A stretch of DNA of 9,787 bases. Source: an uncultured archaeon (GTDB lineage: Archaea; Thermoproteota; Nitrososphaeria; Conexivisphaerales; CALBHZ01). Location of the stretch: the NCBI GenBank assembly GCA_937892815.1, contig CALBHZ010000219.1:1-9787 (forward strand), in the 5' to 3' direction. A model generated the notes under the pieces. That model was not told the DNA's origin, searched no databases, and saw only the letters and a program-made list of their open reading frames with translations. The position numbers and the translations under genes were made by a program. Every line of letters starts with the position of its first letter. Positions within the stretch are counted from its first letter, which is position 1. Positions 5,428 through 9,787 of the stretch are shown in pieces.

Positions 5428-8043
5428 ATGGCGGCCATAGAGTTCGCGAAGAGGGAGTATACGTTAGAGGAGGTTTTATCGCGTTTAAACCCCTTGGTAT
5501 CCAAATGGTTTAGATCGAACTTTAAAGACCTAACCCCTCCTCAAAAAATGGCCGTCATCCCTATCATGGAGGGGAAAAACGTTCTAGTATCCAGCCCTAC
5601 CGGTACAGGTAAAACCCTCACAGCTTTCTTAAGCATAATAAGTGAGTTGATGAATTTAGCTGAGAAGGGAGAGTTAGAAGATAAGGTGTACGCTGTTTAC
5701 GTATCTCCTCTTAGAGCTTTAAATAACGACATTTACAGAAACTTAAAGAAACCGCTAAATGAAATATACGCTTTAGCTTCGAAGGAAGGTAGAGAAGTTC
5801 AGGAGATAAGACATCAAGTAAGAACCGGTGATACTACCCAGAACGAAAGGCAGAAAATGTTGAGAAAACCTCCCCATATCTTAATAACTACCCCTGAGAG
5901 CTTAGCTATTATTTTAAATGCTCCTAAATTCAGGAAGGCTTTAAAAGAGGTGAGATGGGTAATAGTTGATGAAATACATAGCCTAGTTGAAAATAAGAGA
6001 GGTTCCCATTTGAGCTTATCGCTGGAAAGGCTACAGGAAATGGTTGAAAATCGCATCATTCGAATCGGTCTTTCGGCTACTATAAACCCTTTAGTTGAAG
6101 TCGCTAAGTTTTTAGTAGGTTTTGAAAAGGGAAGGCCTAGATCGTGTTTAATAATTGATACGAACTTCGCTAAAGGGAAGGATCTGAAGGTACTATCTCC
6201 GACCGATGATCTGATCCATACGCCTAGCGATGAAGTAAACAAGAGGATGTATGAGCTGATTTCAGAACTGATTGAAAAACATAGGACTACTCTAATATTT
6301 ACTAATACTAGGAGTGGAACGGAAAGGGTTGTGTTCCATTTGAAGTCTGTATTAGGAACTAAAATGATCGGAGATGACGAGATAGCAGCTCATCACGGCT
6401 CCTTATCCAGATGGGTTAGATTTGAGGTAGAGGAGAAGCTTAAGAACGGTCAACTTAAGGCCATAGTTTCAAGTACGTCCTTAGAGCTTGGAATAGATAT
6501 AGGATACATCGATCTAGTGGTTCAGATAGGGTCTCCTAAATCGGTTACTAGAGCTTTGCAAAGAGTAGGGAGAGCGGGGCATAGACTTCACGAAGTAAGT
6601 AAGGGGAGGTTTATCTGCGTAGATAGAGATGATATGGTAGAAGTAGCCGTTATGATAAGGGAAGCGTTAAAGGGACGTTTGGACGTAGTTCACATCCCTA
6701 AGAACCCTCTAGACGTGCTAGCTCAACACGTGTTAGGAATGGCTATAGAAAAGAAATGGAAAGTAGAGGAAGCGCTAGAGCTCACAAGGAGGTCGTATTC
6801 ATTCCATACGTTGAAAAAAGAGGATTTCTTAACTTTATTGAAATACCTATCTGGAGGTTTCAATTTAGAAGAGAGTAAGGTGTATGGAAAGATTTGGTTT
6901 GACGGTAAGATGTTCGGCAGGAGAGGGAAGTATGCTAGGGTTATCTACTCTTTGAATATAGGGACGATACCGGATGAAGTTGATGTTAAAGTAAGGACCG
7001 TCGATGGCAAGCTCGTCGGAAGCATAGAGGAAGATTTCTTGGAAAGGTTAATGCCAGGAGATAGGTTCTTATTAGGAGGAAGGGTTTACGAATTCGTAAG
7101 CAGTAGAGGTTTAGAAGCTAGGGTCAGGCCTGCCTTCGATAAAAAACCGACGGTACCAAGCTGGTTTAGTGAAATGCTTCCTCTAAGCTTCGATTTAGCG
7201 GTAGAAGTCTCTAAATTTAGAGGAAAAATAATGGATATGTTGAGGAAGGGAAAGGACGTAATAGAATACATAAAGAATACTTGTAATACGGACTTGAATA
7301 CGGCAAAAGGTATAGCGAGCTATATAAAACAACAGATGGAGTTTTTGAGATCGTTAGGAATAGAAGTATCTCCTTCTCATAAAGTTATCTTCCAAGAATG
7401 GTTTTGGGATGAAGAAGGAAGAGCTGAGCAGGTCTTCCACACCCTGTATGGAAGGAGAGTAAACGAGGCTCTATCTAAAGCGCTTGCCTATTTAGTTAGT
7501 AAGAAGCTTAAAAGGAATATAGGAATAGCTATCCATGATAATGGATTTTTACTAATATACCCGAAGGGGGTGAAACCTATCGCCGGTTTAAACGACCTTG
7601 TAGGAGTAAACCTTGAGGAGGTATTGAGAGAAGCGGTAGCTAATACCGAATTAATGAAGAGGAGGTTTAGACATGTAGCTACAAGAGGACTCATGATATT
7701 GAGGAATTATAAGGGACACGAAATAAGCGTTAATAAACAACAGTTAAGCTCTCAAGTACTCTTGAACGTAGTGAAAAGCATACCGGACTTTCCCATTTTA
7801 AAGGAGACTTACAGAGAGATTTTAGAAGACCACATGGATATAGAAAACGCGAAGAAGGTAGTGAAGTGGATATCTGAAGGAAAGGTTAAGGTTTTAGATT
7901 TAGGACAGGTACCGGTACCCTCACCATTTGCTCATAATATAGTATTGGAAGGGCTTAGCGATGTGATATTAATGGAAGATAAAAGGTATGTACTTGAAAA
8001 GTTATATGAAATGGTTAATCAAGTTATAGTAGGCAAGAAATGA
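5428..8043 (+). CDS. lhr: Lhr-core family DEAD/DEAH-box superfamily 2 helicase (aLhr type)
   Basis: An 871-residue ATP-dependent nucleic-acid helicase of the Lhr (large helicase-related) core family, expected to move 3'-5' and to act in DNA repair or on RNA-DNA structures. The helicase motifs in order are TPPQ (36-39), SPTGTGKT (56-63, ATP binding), SPLRALNND (93-101), TTPESL (154-159), DEIH (181-184), LSAT (215-218), IFTNTRS (290-296), SSTSLELGIDIG (348-359) and QRVGRAGH (378-385, arginine finger region). They are followed by the winged-helix segment and the long Lhr-specific C-terminal domain ending in SPFAHNIVLEG (832-842). Length and order are those of a complete Lhr-core. An in-frame TAG at 5419-5421 makes the ATG at 5428 the earliest possible start. 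I see no Shine-Dalgarno site, so the mRNA is probably leaderless or nearly so. Its stop overlaps the phosphoesterase start. Arginines are almost all AGA/AGG. Confidence 0.95.
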   Translation: MAAIEFAKREYTLEEVLSRLNPLVSKWFRSNFKDLTPPQKMAVIPIMEGKNVLVSSPTGTGKTLTAFLSIISELMNLAEKGELEDKVYAVYVSPLRALNNDIYRNLKKPLNEIYALASKEGREVQEIRHQVRTGDTTQNERQKMLRKPPHILITTPESLAIILNAPKFRKALKEVRWVIVDEIHSLVENKRGSHLSLSLERLQEMVENRIIRIGLSATINPLVEVAKFLVGFEKGRPRSCLIIDTNFAKGKDLKVLSPTDDLIHTPSDEVNKRMYELISELIEKHRTTLIFTNTRSGTERVVFHLKSVLGTKMIGDDEIAAHHGSLSRWVRFEVEEKLKNGQLKAIVSSTSLELGIDIGYIDLVVQIGSPKSVTRALQRVGRAGHRLHEVSKGRFICVDRDDMVEVAVMIREALKGRLDVVHIPKNPLDVLAQHVLGMAIEKKWKVEEALELTRRSYSFHTLKKEDFLTLLKYLSGGFNLEESKVYGKIWFDGKMFGRRGKYARVIYSLNIGTIPDEVDVKVRTVDGKLVGSIEEDFLERLMPGDRFLLGGRVYEFVSSRGLEARVRPAFDKKPTVPSWFSEMLPLSFDLAVEVSKFRGKIMDMLRKGKDVIEYIKNTCNTDLNTAKGIASYIKQQMEFLRSLGIEVSPSHKVIFQEWFWDEEGRAEQVFHTLYGRRVNEALSKALAYLVSKKLKRNIGIAIHDNGFLLIYPKGVKPIAGLNDLVGVNLEEVLREAVANTELMKRRFRHVATRGLMILRNYKGHEISVNKQQLSSQVLLNVVKSIPDFPILKETYREILEDHMDIENAKKVVKWISEGKVKVLDLGQVPVPSPFAHNIVLEGLSDVILMEDKRYVLEKLYEMVNQVIVGKK

Positions 8044-8795
8044 TTGAAGAAAGGGTAGATGAGAACCTCTATGCTTTCCCATACGGCGTTTACGCCAAGG
8101 ATATAGAGGCAATCGTCATCGCAGACCTTCATCTTGGATTCGAAGAGGCTTTAGAAAGCTCTGGTATACATGTACCGATCAGTCAGTACCGTAAGGTAAA
8201 GGAAATGATCTTCGAAGCTATTGGACGTTACAATCCTAAGAGATTAATTATCGCCGGAGATGTAAAACACGAATTTGCTAAGGCTAGTTATGAAGAGTGG
8301 GAAGAAGTGACTGATCTTATTAAGTCCCTAAAGGGATCAGTTGAAGAAATTAGGGTTGTTAGAGGCAATCACGACAACTTCTTAATTCCCATATTGAAGA
8401 GGTTGAAGGTTCCTTTAGACGATCCCCTTCTAAAGATAGGTAAGTGTGCGATAGCCCACGGACATAAAGAGATTCGGCTTGAAAACGTGAAGACTTTATT
8501 TATCGGACATGTACATCCTGCGATAACGATTAGGGGGGAATTTGGGGAGAAAACGAAGTTTAGGTGCTTAGTTAAGGGATTTATCGGAAGTACGAAGGTA
8601 TATGTTTTGCCGGCCTTCTCTCCTTACGCTCTTGGGTATGACGTTTTAATGGAAGATAACCTTTCTCCCATCACTAAGGAAATGAGAAATATCGAAGTAA
8701 TAGCTGTAGATGAGGAGGCTGGAATATTGAGTTTAGGACCGTTGGAAAGAATTGCTAAGCTTATTGGGAGAGTCCAGTTGGGCTTCGAGATGTAA
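8040..8795 (+). CDS. SbcD/Mre11-related metallophosphoesterase (COG1407, PdeM-like)
   Basis: A 251-residue calcineurin-fold phosphoesterase with two-metal active-site motifs, all present: DLH (29-31), GDVKH (73-77), GNHD (109-112), HGH (140-142) and GHVHP (156-160). It belongs to the SbcD-related archaeal group (COG1407). Bacterial relatives (PdeM/MPE) are Mn-dependent nucleases encoded beside Lhr-core helicase. Here its ATG overlaps the helicase TGA by four bases (ATGA), so the two are translationally coupled and presumably work together on nucleic-acid ends or flaps. The function on DNA is inferred from family and context. The GDVKH form has Lys where many phosphoesterases have Asn or Leu. 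The stop lies two bases from the convergent RuBisCO stop. Confidence 0.9.
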   Translation: MIEERVDENLYAFPYGVYAKDIEAIVIADLHLGFEEALESSGIHVPISQYRKVKEMIFEAIGRYNPKRLIIAGDVKHEFAKASYEEWEEVTDLIKSLKGSVEEIRVVRGNHDNFLIPILKRLKVPLDDPLLKIGKCAIAHGHKEIRLENVKTLFIGHVHPAITIRGEFGEKTKFRCLVKGFIGSTKVYVLPAFSPYALGYDVLMEDNLSPITKEMRNIEVIAVDEEAGILSLGPLERIAKLIGRVQLGFEM

Positions 8796-8797
8796 TC

Positions 8798-9787
8798 TTA
8801 CTTATAGGATACCTCCCCCCACTTCTTTAAGGCTTCCTTCAACTCTTTACTCTTCTCACTATACTCTCTCAGAGAAATGCCCTTCAAGTACGCATCTACA
8901 GCGTCTCTAACTGCTTTAGCTCCAGCTCTCGGTCCCATAGGATGCCCAAGAACCCCTCCTCCTACCTGAATTACGATATTGTTTCCTACAATGCTTAACA
9001 AATGAGGTATTAAGCCTGGATGTAGGCCTCCAGAGCTAACCGGAGCTACGGGCTTTATAGAGCCCCAGTCTGTAGATAGGTAACCTTCCCTTTCTTCGAA
9101 TTTTTCTGAAGTTAGCTTCTCCTTTAAGATTAATACCTCTTCCTTAGGGGTATCGAGTTTCCCAACTACCGTTCCTATGTGCAATTGATCGACTCCAGCT
9201 AATCTAGCAAGTTCTCCAACTACTATCATCGACATTCCGTGATATGGGTTTCTAGTAAAGGCCGAGTGAAAGGCTCTATGAGCATGGATGGCTAACTTTA
9301 AATCTTCGCACACCTCCCTCATCGTTTGTAAAGCTCCCCATCCAACGGTTAAAATGTCGATCATAACGTATTCTCCTCCATACTCCTTTACCAACTTCGC
9401 TCTCCTCTCCATTTTCCTTACATCTCCCGTTATATTTACTAGGTAGCTTTTCCTCTCCCCGGTCTCCTTCTCTGCCTTCTCCCTATACTTGAATACGAGC
9501 CTTAACCGTTCTTCAAACTTATTGAAGGGCAGGTCGGTTAGATTTTCGTCGTCCTTTAAGAGATCTACCCCTCCTAACCAAACCTCATATCCTACTTTAG
9601 CATGTTCTTCGCTTGTAAGGCCTAGCTTAGGTTTAGGAACGGTAGCGAGGATTGGTCTGTCTTCTATTTTCAACATCTTCTTAATTCCATCTATACCAAA
9701 TTGGGGACCTTTAAAGTGAGATATGAGGGATTTAGGCCACTTTACATCCATTAGTCTTAAGTACTGAACAGCTTTCATTCCGAACAC
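8798..9787 (-). CDS. rbcL: Form III ribulose-1,5-bisphosphate carboxylase large subunit (5' end outside window)
   Basis: About 329 residues covering the C-terminal two-thirds of archaeal RuBisCO. The gene runs off the right edge: the first visible codon (GTG, 9785-9787) corresponds to residue ~124 of spinach RbcL and is not the start, so about 120 residues are missing. In fragment numbering the catalytic set is PKPK (Lys52 and Lys54, equal to 175 and 177), KDDE with the carbamylated Lys78 (201) and ligands Asp80 and Glu81, HRAFH (His170, Arg171, His174, equal to 294, 295, 298), HIGTVVGK (His203 = 327, loop-6 Lys210 = 334) and SGG from Ser252 (379). The TVPK and GHPMGPRAGAKAVRDA versions resemble the Thermococcus-type form III enzyme. 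Such enzymes usually turn ribulose bisphosphate from nucleotide breakdown plus CO2 into 3-phosphoglycerate. No partner genes of that route are in the window. Confidence 0.96.
   Translation of the reverse strand: MFGMKAVQYLRLMDVKWPKSLISHFKGPQFGIDGIKKMLKIEDRPILATVPKPKLGLTSEEHAKVGYEVWLGGVDLLKDDENLTDLPFNKFEERLRLVFKYREKAEKETGERKSYLVNITGDVRKMERRAKLVKEYGGEYVMIDILTVGWGALQTMREVCEDLKLAIHAHRAFHSAFTRNPYHGMSMIVVGELARLAGVDQLHIGTVVGKLDTPKEEVLILKEKLTSEKFEEREGYLSTDWGSIKPVAPVSSGGLHPGLIPHLLSIVGNNIVIQVGGGVLGHPMGPRAGAKAVRDAVDAYLKGISLREYSEKSKELKEALKKWGEVSYK

Noticed and set aside
5814..6242. A 142-codon frame on the - strand inside the helicase
   Set aside because: It is antisense to conserved helicase motifs; Ser/Phe-rich shadow composition is typical of the reverse of Lys/Glu-rich coding sequence.
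4258..9787. A photorespiration-like link between RuBisCO and the aminotransferase
   Set aside because: Form III enzymes usually serve nucleotide salvage, the genes are 3.5 kb apart in separate transcription units, and no glycolate enzyme is present.

Overview
The window looks like thermophilic archaeal DNA, probably from a Thermoproteota-type lineage. The evidence is a tRNA gene with a short intron that folds into a bulge-helix-bulge splice motif, a form III (archaeal-type) RuBisCO, an Lhr-core helicase, A/T-rich TATA boxes with few Shine-Dalgarno sites, and mainly AGA/AGG arginine codons. I cannot name the species.

Left third (1-3788, + strand): a TAXI-type TRAP transporter operon in the order solute-binding protein, DUF1850 membrane-anchored protein, fused 4TM/12TM permease. 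Together they form a secondary (ion-driven) uptake system for an organic acid or amino-acid-like substrate. The binding protein's signal-peptide region is out of frame with its only nearby ATG. The 117-base gap before the permease can fold into two mutually exclusive hairpins.

Middle (3789-5427): a gene-free stretch rich in palindromes and AAGGTT/AACCTT repeats, then on the - strand an intron-containing tRNA-Gln(CUG). Upstream of it on the same strand is a PLP-dependent serine/alanine-glyoxylate-type aminotransferase whose last 54 codons are displaced by one missing base. An 85-base divergent promoter region with a perfect 12-base palindrome separates the aminotransferase from the helicase.

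Right (5428-9787): the helicase and a COG1407/SbcD-like metallophosphoesterase overlap by 4 bases (ATGA) and form a likely two-gene nucleic-acid repair operon, resembling the bacterial Lhr/PdeM pairing. Facing them, with 2 bases between stop codons, is the 3' two-thirds of a form III RuBisCO large-subunit gene that runs off the right edge. Every active-site residue that can be checked in the fragment is present.

I see no CRISPR array, transposase or obvious defence system. The most interesting items are the two frame breaks, the alternative RNA folds inside the transporter operon, the tRNA-Gln precursor with its leader paired to the encoded CCA, and the archaeal Lhr-phosphoesterase pair.
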